64,000 nt of DNA from Bryopsis sp. KO-2023 (Eukaryota; Chlorophyta; Ulvophyceae; Bryopsidales; Bryopsidaceae), in assembly GCA_030272585.1 (NCBI GenBank), contig BSYQ01000007.1, positions 748,001 to 812,000 on the forward strand, read 5' to 3'. Below the pieces are notes generated by a model. It did no database searches. It was not told the DNA's origin and saw only the letters and a list, made by a program, of their open reading frames with translations. Position numbers and translations under genes: made by a program. Shown here piece after piece: positions 36,037 through 49,581 of the stretch. The stretch's first letter is position 1. Each line of letters starts with the position of its first letter.

Positions 36037-37867
36037 TGCTGACAAATTCTCTCAAGAACGCTGTATTGGATGGAAGCAATCGTCGGATCGATTTTTTTGT
36101 GGAGCGTGGCTGAGGGCCCGTGCATTTATGGGAAAGCAAGCCCCACGTGGACACGACGCTTCGTTCCTCCCAGTCGCATCCCAACACCAAGCGCCCAACT
36201 GGTTCTTGCCATATGTCCGCATTATGTGTGATGCGATCATTGATTCATGTGTGCTGGCTTCATCCCAGGAATGGGAGGTGTGACATTTGTGGAAATTTCC
36301 AGATCTGGATGCCCATGTTTCAACCCAACTCCCAACACCCCACACAGCCAGTTTCAAAAACATGACCTCAACTTGTCAATTCATTTTTCGGTGCACACAC
36401 AAAGATCCCACGTGATCACGCCGCCATCGAGAGGTTCTTCTGAATCGAAACTGAAACACTCGTGGAATCGGGGAACTGCACCCCAGGGTTGAGAGACGAT
36501 ATCTGAACACCTGGGGCGGGAGGGAGGGGGTTGAAGCGAAGAGCGCCGCAAATGAAACGAACCAGCCGGGGTGCCAGCCAGGTGTGAGTGTGTTTGAAGC
36601 TTCTTAAGAAAAAACGACCAGTTGATGATGTTTTCAACAGTGAACCTTACGTCAGTACGCACAAAATTCTGTTGAACTCTTCGACTTCGTTTGAAAGAAG
36701 GACTGCAGAAGCCGAGGCAGGTTGAGGGCTGCTTCTGCAGGGATGGTGTGAAAATGAGAAAAATGTGGAGAGTAGGATTCGTACCCCCGCCGAATCGTAA
36801 TCCTAGTCGCGACGATCCACTCTACGGACCCGGTCAGAATTGTTCTCCACGATCCATGTGAAAACCAATTCCATATGTAACTTGCTTCAAAAACCCAAAG
36901 ACCTCTCAAACGCCACTTCCGCGGCGTTTCTTCTTCTTTTGCTGCATTCTGCCTGGTACCTTGAGTTCCTACTTTGCTTTTGTATTACTTTTGATAGCTC
37001 TTTCTATCCATACATTTTCTTGGCTTTCCTTCCTTCCCGTTTGCTCAGACTTTAGGTCCGGCTGATAACAACACATCACACCGCTGGCCCGACACTCACC
37101 CCTGACCGACCGGCCAGCGGTGCGAGTCAGTCTGGCATGAAGCGCTGACGTCAACAACCGCCAGTCAACCAGGTGCCACACAGATTGGATTTGTGAACAT
37201 GGGCAGCCATGTCCGGCGGACCTGTGAAGCAGCAAGCCACCTTCCAGGGTCCCAAATTTTATTCGAGTTGGGCAAACGAAAGAGCACACTTTTATTTTTC
37301 TGGTTTGGTAAAACCAGGCTTGGGGCATGACAATGGAGGGGGGAAAAAAGGAAGCAGTCTCGAAAAGAAGGGGTGGGTGGCACCTTGGTGGTGTGCTGAT
37401 TTCGCATTGGTTTGGGCCAGATGTTTGATGATCGTCGATTCGTTGGGACTTTGGTTTGGCGGAATTCGAATTGGTTTGGTTGGGGTAGTCAGTTGTGGGA
37501 TGCATGGGTGGTTTGAATGGGATGTGATCCCTCACACGGGAAAACAGGCCGATTCTGTGGAACTGGCTGGCCGGCCGGAGTTATGGGAGGCCTTGGTTGA
37601 TTGTCTCCTGTTTCAACGACCCCTGGAAGCGATCCGACGAACGTGTCTTCCAAAAAAGCACCATAAAAACAGGAACAAAACACCAAAAACACGCAACCCT
37701 TACAGTGCAGCGCTCACTACCACCCTAAAACAAATGAAAGGGGCTTCGTTGGTTGGGCCGCCCTTCTGGCCGGCCCAACAGGGAAACAGGGAATAAACTC
37801 CAGACGCTCGCACACTATTGTGTGAGGAGCCGCATCGACAGCAATTGGGCTGATCATCACCAACCAA

Positions 37868-38483
37868 TCAGCAACAGTCTTCTCCGCCGCCACCGCCACC
37901 ACCTCCGTGTTTTCCACCTCCGCCGCCGCCGCCGCCTCCGCCCCCACCCCCACCCCCACCTCCGAACTTTCCTCCTCCACCTCCACCGCCACTTCCACCG
38001 CCGCCGCCACCGCCGCCTCTTGCCAGCAGCATGCGGCTCACTGCACAGCGAAAACAAAATCAGTCACCCAAAGAACAGGCCCATCTGGTGTGGAAGGCGT
38101 GGTGGACGTCACTTTTCGGGCACCCACTTTTTCTGTCGCCACTTTTTCGTCGTCGTCCTCCTCCTCCTCCTCCTCCTCCGCCGCCACCTCCGAATTTCCC
38201 TCCTCCACCCCCACCTCCTCCGCCTCCGCCTCCGCCTCCGCCGCCGCCGCCACCACCTCCGTATTTGCCTCCATCTTCACCTGCAACGAGGAGACGACGC
38301 TCGTCTGGAACACACGCACAAGGCACGCTTCGTTCAGGCACCAAAAAAAGAAACGCCGAAGGCAAGGGCGAAGCCACGGCCACAGCGAGTGCGAAGTGCC
38401 ACGCCTGGCTCACCTGCGAAGGAAGCTTGCGCGGCAGCGACCACGAGGCCGAGAAGGAGCAGAGCAGCCACGGTTTTGACCAT
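37868..38483 (-). CDS. Secreted glycine-rich protein B, copy 8
   Basis: Exons 38483-38414, 38304-38143 and 38040-37868. The gene is unchanged although this unit is the short form. Confidence 0.7.
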
Positions 38484-39946
38484 GATTGACGAATGCAGCA
38501 GCACTTGTTGTTGTTGCTTTCGAAGAGGGAAGACGATCGCAAACGTTTCTGAACAGGACGCTTCCAGGGCGCAATATGTAGGGAGATGGTCGACACGACT
38601 CCGTGGGATCCCCAAAGCCCTCTCGCGAGCCAAGCAAGCGCGCGCCAGGTGTGCCAGCCCGATTTTTGGATGACGATGATGATGATGATGATGAGGCTAA
38701 AGTAGTTTGTAGTTTGTTTGTTCGAATTTTGCTCTGGTTCGGTTGTGTGTGCGTCTGGAAGCTCTGCTTGGTCGAATGAGACAACAATTTGCCTCTTCAG
38801 CCCTTGCACCCACACCAGCGAAAATCTCATCCGGGGGTACTCCACTGCTGGCTTGACGCCCAACTCAACTCGATTCCTCCCTTCTCATTTGCACTCCCAA
38901 GGTGCCATGTAGCAATGATCAATCATTGAGGAGTGATTGCAGCAGGTTCATCGTGCGTGGGTTGCTTTTTTGGTCAGTCTGTCACTCAGTCTGTCACTCA
39001 GCCCCGTGATCCCCACTCTGGCTGACTCCCTTGCAGCATGACGTCCCGTCTGACCCGTGAAATGGTGGTGGTCACAGAGCATCAGTCCACCTGAGTCGAG
39101 TGAAAGAAAGAAGCTTGGGATGCAAATAGCCAGAACATGGAGCAGTGGACAGAAAAGGAAGGAATTTCGAAAAGAAGAAAAAAAGGAAAAAAGGTGGGTG
39201 GCACCTTGAATCCGGTGAAGAGATTGCGGAGAATGAATTCAAGTGCGAAACAAAACAAGGGCTCTTTGGGGATTGCCATTTTGCTGAGGGTTTTCTCCCA
39301 AACTTTTTTCCTCTCCTCTTCTGGTTTGTTTTTCTTTTTTTTCAGAGGCAATTTCTTGGAAACGTGGGGTTTTCTTTTTTGGGATTGTCATATTGCTGAG
39401 GTGTTTTTCACACATTTTTTCCCTCTATTGTATTTGTATTATTGCGATAATTCGTATTGTAAATGACAGCACGGTTTTGCAGTTTTTAGAGATCAGGGGT
39501 TGGTTTGGGAGGCCTCCTTGCTGTGACACCGAAACCCTGTGGACGACCCATCCAGGCTGGCCTCCAGACCTCCAGAACACGAAAATTTGTGTGTTTTTTT
39601 TTGACAAAAGGTGCATCCATGGTGGCCACTGGAAAGCACACCGTTATGTAACTACGCAATCTTGGATTTAGATGTGAATAATACGTGCGAACGAACGCCA
39701 CCATGCCTGCACCTTTGACTGCAATTGCAGTCCTCCAGCTTCTTGCAATTGCAATGTTCAATTCAATTACATTACATTCCTATATCACAGGTTGCTAGCA
39801 AGGTTGGTTGGCCTTCAGTCAGAAATGTGGCAGCAGAACGTAAAACTGATCCTACTGTCCACAACGCCTGAAAAAATATTCCCGAACAAGTTTTAACCAA
39901 GTACTCCAAAATACAGTACAAACACATTCACATCAGAAATCGACGA

Positions 39947-40547
39947 TTACTTGCGGCCACCCCCGCCGCCCCCTCCTCCACCTCCACCTCCACCTCCACC
40001 TCCGCCGCCACCTCCGAATTTCCCTCCTCCACCCCCACCTCCGCCGCCTCCGCCGCCGCCGCCTCCGCCACCACCACCGCCTCCGCCAAGAAGCTTACGC
40101 ACTGCATCACACACCCCGTCGTTTAAAGCAGCCTTGAAACTAATGTTCGTTACACAGGTGACCCAGCGAACTCATCCTTACATTTCTTGCCTCCGCCTCC
40201 GCCTCCACCACCTCCTCCACCTCCGCCGCCGCCGCCACCGCCGCCGCCGCCTCCCCATTTCCAGTGGCCCCCGCCTCCACCACCTCCACCACCTCCTCCG
40301 CCTCCTCCGCCTCCTCCTCCACCGCCAAGCAAGTCACGGCTCGGGTGTGTCACGGCAAAATCTGCATTCGATGAGAAAACCCAGGCGGGCGCGCCAATCA
40401 AACTCCAACTGCGTGTTCAAGCGATGACCAGAAATTGAGCGCGCGGCGAGCGAGCCGACCAGAAATCTGAAACACACCGTCAGGAGCAGCATTGGATGCG
40501 ACCACGACCAGGCCGATAAGCAGAACAACGGTTGCGGCCTTCATCAT
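39947..40547 (-). CDS. Secreted glycine-rich protein A, copy 8
   Basis: Exons 40547-40478, 40361-40182 and 40101-39947. Same sequence as copy 1. Confidence 0.72.
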
Positions 40548-42390
40548 TGCTGACAAATTCTCTCAAGAACGCTGTATTGGATGGAAGCAATCGTCGGATC
40601 GATTTTTTTGTGGAGCGTGGCTGAGGGCCCGTGCATTTATGGGAAAGCAAGCCCCACGTGGACACGACGCTTCGTTCCTCCCAGTCGCATCCCAACACCA
40701 AGCGCCCAACTGGTTCTTGCCATATGTCCGCATTATGTGTGATGCGATCATTGATTCATGTGTGCTGGCTTCATCCCAGGAATGGGAGGTGTGACATTTG
40801 TGGAAATTTCCAGATCTGGATGCCCATGTTTCAACCCAACTCCCAACACCCCACACAGCCAGTTTCAAAAACATGACCTCAACTTGTCAATTCATTTTTC
40901 GGTGCACACACAAAGATCCCACGTGATCACGCCGCCATCGAGAGGTTCTTCTGAATCGAAACTGAAACACTCGTGGAATCGGGGAACTGCACCCCAGGGT
41001 TGAGAGACGATATCTGAACACCTGGGGCGGGAGGGAGGGGGTTGAAGCGAAGAGCGCCGCAAATGAAACGAACCAGCCGGGGTGCCAGCCAGGTGTGAGT
41101 GTGTTTGAAGCTTCTTAAGAAAAAACGACCAGTTGATGATGTTTTCAACAGTGAACCTTACGTCAGTACGCACAAAATTCTGTTGAACTCTTCGACTTCG
41201 TTTGAAAGAAGGACTGCAGAAGCCGAGGCAGGTTGAGGGCTGCTTCTGCAGGGATGGTGTGAAAATGAGAAAAATGTGGAGAGTAGGATTCGTACCCCCG
41301 CCGAATCGTAATCCTAGTCGCGACGATCCACTCTACGGACCCGGTCAGAATTGTTCTCCACGATCCATGTGAAAACCAATTCCATATGTAACTTGCTTCA
41401 AAAACCCAAAGACCTCTCAAACGCCACTTCCGCGGCGTTTCTTCTTCTTTTGCTGCATTCTGCCTGGTACCTTGAGTTCCTACTTTGCTTTTGTATTACT
41501 TTTGATAGCTCTTTCTATCCATACATTTTCTTGGCTTTCCTTCCTTCCCGTTTGCTCAGACTTTAGGTCCGGCTGATAACAACACATCACACCGCTGGCC
41601 CGACACTCACCCCTGACCGACCGGCCAGCGGTGCGAGTCAGTCTGGCATGAAGCGCTGACGTCAACAACCGCCAGTCAACCAGGTGCCACACAGATTGGA
41701 TTTGTGAACATGGGCAGCCATGTCCGGCGGACCTGTGAAGCAGCAAGCCACCTTCCAGGGTCCCAAATTTTATTCGAGTTGGGCAAACGAAAGAGCACAC
41801 TTTTATTTTTCTGGTTTGGTAAAACCAGGCTTGGGGCATGACAATGGAGGGGGGAAAAAAGGAAGCAGTCTCGAAAAGAAGGGGTGGGTGGCACCTTGGT
41901 GGTGTGCTGATTTCGCATTGGTTTGGGCCAGATGTTTGATGATCGTCGATTCGTTGGGACTTTGGTTTGGCGGAATTCGAATTGGTTTGGTTGGGGTAGT
42001 CAGTTGTGGGATGCATGGGTGGTTTGAATGGGATGTGATCCCTCACGCGGGAAAACAGGCCGATTCTGTGGAACTGGCTGGCTGGCTGGCTGGCCGGCCG
42101 GAGTTATGGGAGGCCTTGGTTGATTGTCTCCTGTTTCAACGACCCCTGGAAGCGATCCGACGAACGTGTCTTCCAAAAAAGCACCATAAAAACAGGAACA
42201 AAACACCAAAAACACGCAACCCTTACAGTGCAGCGCTCACTACCACCCTAAAACAAATGAAAGGGGCTTCGTTGGTTGGGCCGCCCTTCTGGCCGGCCCA
42301 ACAGGGAAACAGGGAATAAACTCCAGACGCTCGCACACTATTGTGTGAGGAGCCGCATCGACAGCAATTGGGCTGATCATCACCAACCAA

Positions 42391-43006
42391 TCAGCAACAG
42401 TCTTCTCCGCCGCCACCGCCACCACCTCCGTGTTTTCCACCTCCGCCGCCGCCGCCGCCTCCGCCCCCACCCCCACCCCCACCTCCGAACTTTCCTCCTC
42501 CACCTCCACCGCCACTTCCACCGCCGCCGCCACCGCCGCCTCTTGCCAGCAGCATGCGGCTCACTGCACAGCGAAAACAAAATCAGTCACCCAAAGAACA
42601 GGCCCATCTGGTGTGGAAGGCGTGGTGGACGTCACTTTTCGGGCACCCACTTTTTCTGTCGCCACTTTTTCGTCGTCGTCCTCCTCCTCCTCCTCCTCCT
42701 CCGCCGCCACCTCCGAATTTCCCTCCTCCACCCCCACCTCCTCCGCCTCCGCCTCCGCCTCCGCCGCCGCCGCCACCACCTCCGTATTTGCCTCCATCTT
42801 CACCTGCAACGAGGAGACGACGCTCGTCTGGAACACACGCACAAGGCACGCTTCGTTCAGGCACCAAAAAAAGAAACGCCGAAGGCAAGGGCGAAGCCAC
42901 GGCCACAGCGAGTGCGAAGTGCCACGCCTGGCTCACCTGCGAAGGAAGCTTGCGCGGCAGCGACCACGAGGCCGAGAAGGAGCAGAGCAGCCACGGTTTT
43001 GACCAT
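42391..43006 (-). CDS. Secreted glycine-rich protein B, copy 9
   Basis: Exons 43006-42937, 42827-42666 and 42563-42391. Same sequence as copy 1. Confidence 0.7.
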
Positions 43007-44469
43007 GATTGACGAATGCAGCAGCACTTGTTGTTGTTGCTTTCGAAGAGGGAAGACGATCGCAAACGTTTCTGAACAGGACGCTTCCAGGGCGCAATAT
43101 GTAGGGAGATGGTCGACACGACTCCGTGGGATCCCCAAAGCCCTCTCGCGAGCCAAGCAAGCGCGCGCCAGGTGTGCCAGCCCGATTTTTGGATGACGAT
43201 GATGATGATGATGATGAGGCTAAAGTAGTTTGTAGTTTGTTTGTTCGAATTTTGCTCTGGTTCGGTTGTGTGTGCGTCTGGAAGCTCTGCTTGGTCGAAT
43301 GAGACAACAATTTGCCTCTTCAGCCCTTGCACCCACACCAGCGAAAATCTCATCCGGGGGTACTCCACTGCTGGCTTGACGCCCAACTCAACTCGATTCC
43401 TCCCTTCTCATTTGCACTCCCAAGGTGCCATGTAGCAATGATCAATCATTGAGGAGTGATTGCAGCAGGTTCATCGTGCGTGGGTTGCTTTTTTGGTCAG
43501 TCTGTCACTCAGTCTGTCACTCAGCCCCGTGATCCCCACTCTGGCTGACTCCCTTGCAGCATGACGTCCCGTCTGACCCGTGAAATGGTGGTGGTCACAG
43601 AGCATCAGTCCACCTGAGTCGAGTGAAAGAAAGAAGCTTGGGATGCAAATAGCCAGAACATGGAGCAGTGGACAGAAAAGGAAGGAATTTCGAAAAGAAG
43701 AAAAAAAGGAAAAAAGGTGGGTGGCACCTTGAATCCGGTGAAGAGATTGCGGAGAATGAATTCAAGTGCGAAACAAAACAAGGGCTCTTTGGGGATTGCC
43801 ATTTTGCTGAGGGTTTTCTCCCAAACTTTTTTCCTCTCCTCTTCTGGTTTGTTTTTCTTTTTTTTCAGAGGCAATTTCTTGGAAACGTGGGGTTTTCTTT
43901 TTTGGGATTGTCATATTGCTGAGGTGTTTTTCACACATTTTTTCCCTCTATTGTATTTGTATTATTGCGATAATTCGTATTGTAAATGACAGCACGGTTT
44001 TGCAGTTTTTAGAGATCAGGGGTTGGTTTGGGAGGCCTCCTTGCTGTGACACCGAAACCCTGTGGACGACCCATCCAGGCTGGCCTCCAGACCTCCAGAA
44101 CACGAAAATTTGTGTGTTTTTTTTTGACAAAAGGTGCATCCATGGTGGCCACTGGAAAGCACACCGTTATGTAACTACGCAATCTTGGATTTAGATGTGA
44201 ATAATACGTGCGAACGAACGCCACCATGCCTGCACCTTTGACTGCAATTGCAGTCCTCCAGCTTCTTGCAATTGCAATGTTCAATTCAATTACATTACAT
44301 TCCTATATCACAGGTTGCTAGCAAGGTTGGTTGGCCTTCAGTCAGAAATGTGGCAGCAGAACGTAAAACTGATCCTACTGTCCACAACGCCTGAAAAAAT
44401 ATTCCCGAACAAGTTTTAACCAAGTACTCCAAAATACAGTACAAACACATTCACATCAGAAATCGACGA

Positions 44470-45070
44470 TTACTTGCGGCCACCCCCGCCGCCCCCTCCT
44501 CCACCTCCACCTCCACCTCCACCTCCGCCGCCACCTCCGAATTTCCCTCCTCCACCCCCACCTCCGCCGCCTCCGCCGCCGCCGCCTCCGCCACCACCAC
44601 CGCCTCCGCCAAGAAGCTTACGCACTGCATCACACACCCCGTCGTTTAAAGCAGCCTTGAAACTAATGTTCGTTACACAGGTGACCCAGCGAACTCATCC
44701 TTACATTTCTTGCCTCCGCCTCCGCCTCCACCACCTCCTCCACCTCCGCCGCCGCCGCCACCGCCGCCGCCGCCTCCCCATTTCCAGTGGCCCCCGCCTC
44801 CACCACCTCCACCACCTCCTCCGCCTCCTCCGCCTCCTCCTCCACCGCCAAGCAAGTCACGGCTCGGGTGTGTCACGGCAAAATCTGCATTCGATGAGAA
44901 AACCCAGGCGGGCGCGCCAATCAAACTCCAACTGCGTGTTCAAGCGATGACCAGAAATTGAGCGCGCGGCGAGCGAGCCGACCAGAAATCTGAAACACAC
45001 CGTCAGGAGCAGCATTGGATGCGACCACGACCAGGCCGATAAGCAGAACAACGGTTGCGGCCTTCATCAT
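44470..45070 (-). CDS. Secreted glycine-rich protein A, copy 9
   Basis: Exons 45070-45001, 44884-44705 and 44624-44470. Same sequence as copy 1. Confidence 0.72.
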
Positions 45071-46901
45071 TGCTGACAAATTCTCTCAAGAACGCTGTAT
45101 TGGATGGAAGCAATCGTCGGATCGATTTTTTTGTGGAGCGTGGCTGAGGGCCCGTGCATTTATGGGAAAGCAAGCCCCACGTGGACACGACGCTTCGTTC
45201 CTCCCAGTCGCATCCCAACACCAAGCGCCCAACTGGTTCTTGCCATATGTCCGCATTATGTGTGATGCGATCATTGATTCATGTGTGCTGGCTTCATCCC
45301 AGGAATGGGAGGTGTGACATTTGTGGAAATTTCCAGATCTGGATGCCCATGTTTCAACCCAACTCCCAACACCCCACACAGCCAGTTTCAAAAACATGAC
45401 CTCAACTTGTCAATTCATTTTTCGGTGCACACACAAAGATCCCACGTGATCACGCCGCCATCGAGAGGTTCTTCTGAATCGAAACTGAAACACTCGTGGA
45501 ATCGGGGAACTGCACCCCAGGGTTGAGAGACGATATCTGAACACCTGGGGCGGGAGGGAGGGGGTTGAAGCGAAGAGCGCCGCAAATGAAACGAACCAGC
45601 CGGGGTGCCAGCCAGGTGTGAGTGTGTTTGAAGCTTCTTAAGAAAAAACGACCAGTTGATGATGTTTTCAACAGTGAACCTTACGTCAGTACGCACAAAA
45701 TTCTGTTGAACTCTTCGACTTCGTTTGAAAGAAGGACTGCAGAAGCCGAGGCAGGTTGAGGGCTGCTTCTGCAGGGATGGTGTGAAAATGAGAAAAATGT
45801 GGAGAGTAGGATTCGTACCCCCGCCGAATCGTAATCCTAGTCGCGACGATCCACTCTACGGACCCGGTCAGAATTGTTCTCCACGATCCATGTGAAAACC
45901 AATTCCATATGTAACTTGCTTCAAAAACCCAAAGACCTCTCAAACGCCACTTCCGCGGCGTTTCTTCTTCTTTTGCTGCATTCTGCCTGGTACCTTGAGT
46001 TCCTACTTTGCTTTTGTATTACTTTTGATAGCTCTTTCTATCCATACATTTTCTTGGCTTTCCTTCCTTCCCGTTTGCTCAGACTTTAGGTCCGGCTGAT
46101 AACAACACATCACACCGCTGGCCCGACACTCACCCCTGACCGACCGGCCAGCGGTGCGAGTCAGTCTGGCATGAAGCGCTGACGTCAACAACCGCCAGTC
46201 AACCAGGTGCCACACAGATTGGATTTGTGAACATGGGCAGCCATGTCCGGCGGACCTGTGAAGCAGCAAGCCACCTTCCAGGGTCCCAAATTTTATTCGA
46301 GTTGGGCAAACGAAAGAGCACACTTTTATTTTTCTGGTTTGGTAAAACCAGGCTTGGGGCATGACAATGGAGGGGGGAAAAAAGGAAGCAGTCTCGAAAA
46401 GAAGGGGTGGGTGGCACCTTGGTGGTGTGCTGATTTCGCATTGGTTTGGGCCAGATGTTTGATGATCGTCGATTCGTTGGGACTTTGGTTTGGCGGAATT
46501 CGAATTGGTTTGGTTGGGGTAGTCAGTTGTGGGATGCATGGGTGGTTTGAATGGGATGTGATCCCTCACACGGGAAAACAGGCCGATTCTGTGGAACTGG
46601 CTGGCCGGCTGGAGTTATGGGAGGCCTTGGTTGATTGTCTCCTGTTTCAACGACCCCTGGAAGCGATCCGACGAACGTGTCTTCCAAAAAAGCACCATAA
46701 AAACAGGAACAAAACACCAAAAACACGCAACCCTTACAGTGCAGCGCTCACTACCACCCTAAAACAAATGAAAGGGGCTTCGTTGGTTGGGCCGCCCTTC
46801 TGGCCGGCCCAACAGGGAAACAGGGAATAAACTCCAGACGCTCGCACACTATTGTGTGAGGAGCCGCATCGACAGCAATTGGGCTGATCATCACCAACCA
46901 A

Positions 46902-47517
46902 TCAGCAACAGTCTTCTCCGCCGCCACCGCCACCACCTCCGTGTTTTCCACCTCCGCCGCCGCCGCCGCCTCCGCCCCCACCCCCACCCCCACCTCCGAA
47001 CTTTCCTCCTCCACCTCCACCGCCACTTCCACCGCCGCCGCCACCGCCGCCTCTTGCCAGCAGCATGCGGCTCACTGCACAGCGAAAACAAAATCAGTCA
47101 CCCAAAGAACAGGCCCATCTGGTGTGGAAGGCGTGGTGGACGTCACTTTTCGGGCACCCACTTTTTCTGTCGCCACTTTTTCGTCGTCGTCCTCCTCCTC
47201 CTCCTCCTCCTCCGCCGCCACCTCCGAATTTCCCTCCTCCACCCCCACCTCCTCCGCCTCCGCCTCCGCCTCCGCCGCCGCCGCCACCACCTCCGTATTT
47301 GCCTCCATCTTCACCTGCAACGAGGAGACGACGCTCGTCTGGAACACACGCACAAGGCACGCTTCGTTCAGGCACCAAAAAAAGAAACGCCGAAGGCAAG
47401 GGCGAAGCCACGGCCACAGCGAGTGCGAAGTGCCACGCCTGGCTCACCTGCGAAGGAAGCTTGCGCGGCAGCGACCACGAGGCCGAGAAGGAGCAGAGCA
47501 GCCACGGTTTTGACCAT
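46902..47517 (-). CDS. Secreted glycine-rich protein B, copy 10
   Basis: Exons 47517-47448, 47338-47177 and 47074-46902. Same sequence as copy 1. Confidence 0.7.
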
Positions 47518-48980
47518 GATTGACGAATGCAGCAGCACTTGTTGTTGTTGCTTTCGAAGAGGGAAGACGATCGCAAACGTTTCTGAACAGGACGCTTCCA
47601 GGGCGCAATATGTAGGGAGATGGTCGACACGACTCCGTGGGATCCCCAAAGCCCTCTCGCGAGCCAAGCAAGCGCGCGCCAGGTGTGCCAGCCCGATTTT
47701 TGGATGACGATGATGATGATGATGATGAGGCTAAAGTAGTTTGTAGTTTGTTTGTTCGAATTTTGCTCTGGTTCGGTTGTGTGTGCGTCTGGAAGCTCTG
47801 CTTGGTCGAATGAGACAACAATTTGCCTCTTCAGCCCTTGCACCCACACCAGCGAAAATCTCATCCGGGGGTACTCCACTGCTGGCTTGACGCCCAACTC
47901 AACTCGATTCCTCCCTTCTCATTTGCACTCCCAAGGTGCCATGTAGCAATGATCAATCATTGAGGAGTGATTGCAGCAGGTTCATCGTGCGTGGGTTGCT
48001 TTTTTGGTCAGTCTGTCACTCAGTCTGTCACTCAGCCCCGTGATCCCCACTCTGGCTGACTCCCTTGCAGCATGACGTCCCGTCTGACCCGTGAAATGGT
48101 GGTGGTCACAGAGCATCAGTCCACCTGAGTCGAGTGAAAGAAAGAAGCTTGGGATGCAAATAGCCAGAACATGGAGCAGTGGACAGAAAAGGAAGGAATT
48201 TCGAAAAGAAGAAAAAAAGGAAAAAAGGTGGGTGGCACCTTGAATCCGGTGAAGAGATTGCGGAGAATGAATTCAAGTGCGAAACAAAACAAGGGCTCTT
48301 TGGGGATTGCCATTTTGCTGAGGGTTTTCTCCCAAACTTTTTTCCTCTCCTCTTCTGGTTTGTTTTTCTTTTTTTTCAGAGGCAATTTCTTGGAAACGTG
48401 GGGTTTTCTTTTTTGGGATTGTCATATTGCTGAGGTGTTTTTCACACATTTTTTCCCTCTATTGTATTTGTATTATTGCGATAATTCGTATTGTAAATGA
48501 CAGCACGGTTTTGCAGTTTTTAGAGATCAGGGGTTGGTTTGGGAGGCCTCCTTGCTGTGACACCGAAACCCTGTGGACGACCCATCCAGGCTGGCCTCCA
48601 GACCTCCAGAACACGAAAATTTGTGTGTTTTTTTTTGACAAAAGGTGCATCCATGGTGGCCACTGGAAAGCACACCGTTATGTAACTACGCAATCTTGGA
48701 TTTAGATGTGAATAATACGTGCGAACGAACGCCACCATGCCTGCACCTTTGACTGCAATTGCAGTCCTCCAGCTTCTTGCAATTGCAATGTTCAATTCAA
48801 TTACATTACATTCCTATATCACAGGTTGCTAGCAAGGTTGGTTGGCCTTCAGTCAGAAATGTGGCAGCAGAACGTAAAACTGATCCTACTGTCCACAACG
48901 CCTGAAAAAATATTCCCGAACAAGTTTTAACCAAGTACTCCAAAATACAGTACAAACACATTCACATCAGAAATCGACGA

Positions 48981-49581
48981 TTACTTGCGGCCACCCCCGC
49001 CGCCCCCTCCTCCACCTCCACCTCCACCTCCACCTCCGCCGCCACCTCCGAATTTCCCTCCTCCACCCCCACCTCCGCCGCCTCCGCCGCCGCCGCCTCC
49101 GCCACCACCACCGCCTCCGCCAAGAAGCTTACGCACTGCATCACACACCCCGTCGTTTAAAGCAGCCTTGAAACTAATGTTCGTTACACAGGTGACCCAG
49201 CGAACTCATCCTTACATTTCTTGCCTCCGCCTCCGCCTCCACCACCTCCTCCACCTCCGCCGCCGCCGCCACCGCCGCCGCCGCCTCCCCATTTCCAGTG
49301 GCCCCCGCCTCCACCACCTCCACCACCTCCTCCGCCTCCTCCGCCTCCTCCTCCACCGCCAAGCAAGTCACGGCTCGGGTGTGTCACGGCAAAATCTGCA
49401 TTCGATGAGAAAACCCAGGCGGGCGCGCCAATCAAACTCCAACTGCGTGTTCAAGCGATGACCAGAAATTGAGCGCGCGGCGAGCGAGCCGACCAGAAAT
49501 CTGAAACACACCGTCAGGAGCAGCATTGGATGCGACCACGACCAGGCCGATAAGCAGAACAACGGTTGCGGCCTTCATCAT
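48981..49581 (-). CDS. Secreted glycine-rich protein A, copy 10
   Basis: Exons 49581-49512, 49395-49216 and 49135-48981. Same sequence as copy 1. Confidence 0.72.

Larger units (their letters stand above)
27139..36310. repeat. Tandem array unit, copy 7, interrupted by a retrotransposon
   Basis: Unit positions 1-993 lie at 27139-28131. A 4,645-bp LTR element follows, and the unit resumes at 32777 with a repeated CTGG. Without the insert and one target copy the unit is 4,523 bp. It has a private T-to-A change at 27668 (unit position 530) and the copy 1-5 type base at unit position 738. Genes B (33357-33972) and A (35436-36036) are untouched. Confidence 0.97.
36311..40821. repeat. Tandem array unit, copy 8, short form (4,511 bp)
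   Basis: It is shorter by 12 bp, three CTGG repeats, in the microsatellite near 37562. It also has G-to-A at 37536 (unit position 1226) and G at unit position 738. The first two differences recur together in copy 10. Confidence 0.98.
40822..45344. repeat. Tandem array unit, copy 9 (4,523 bp)
   Basis: Long microsatellite form with G at unit position 738; otherwise as copy 1. Genes B and A are at 42391-43006 and 44470-45070. Confidence 0.98.
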
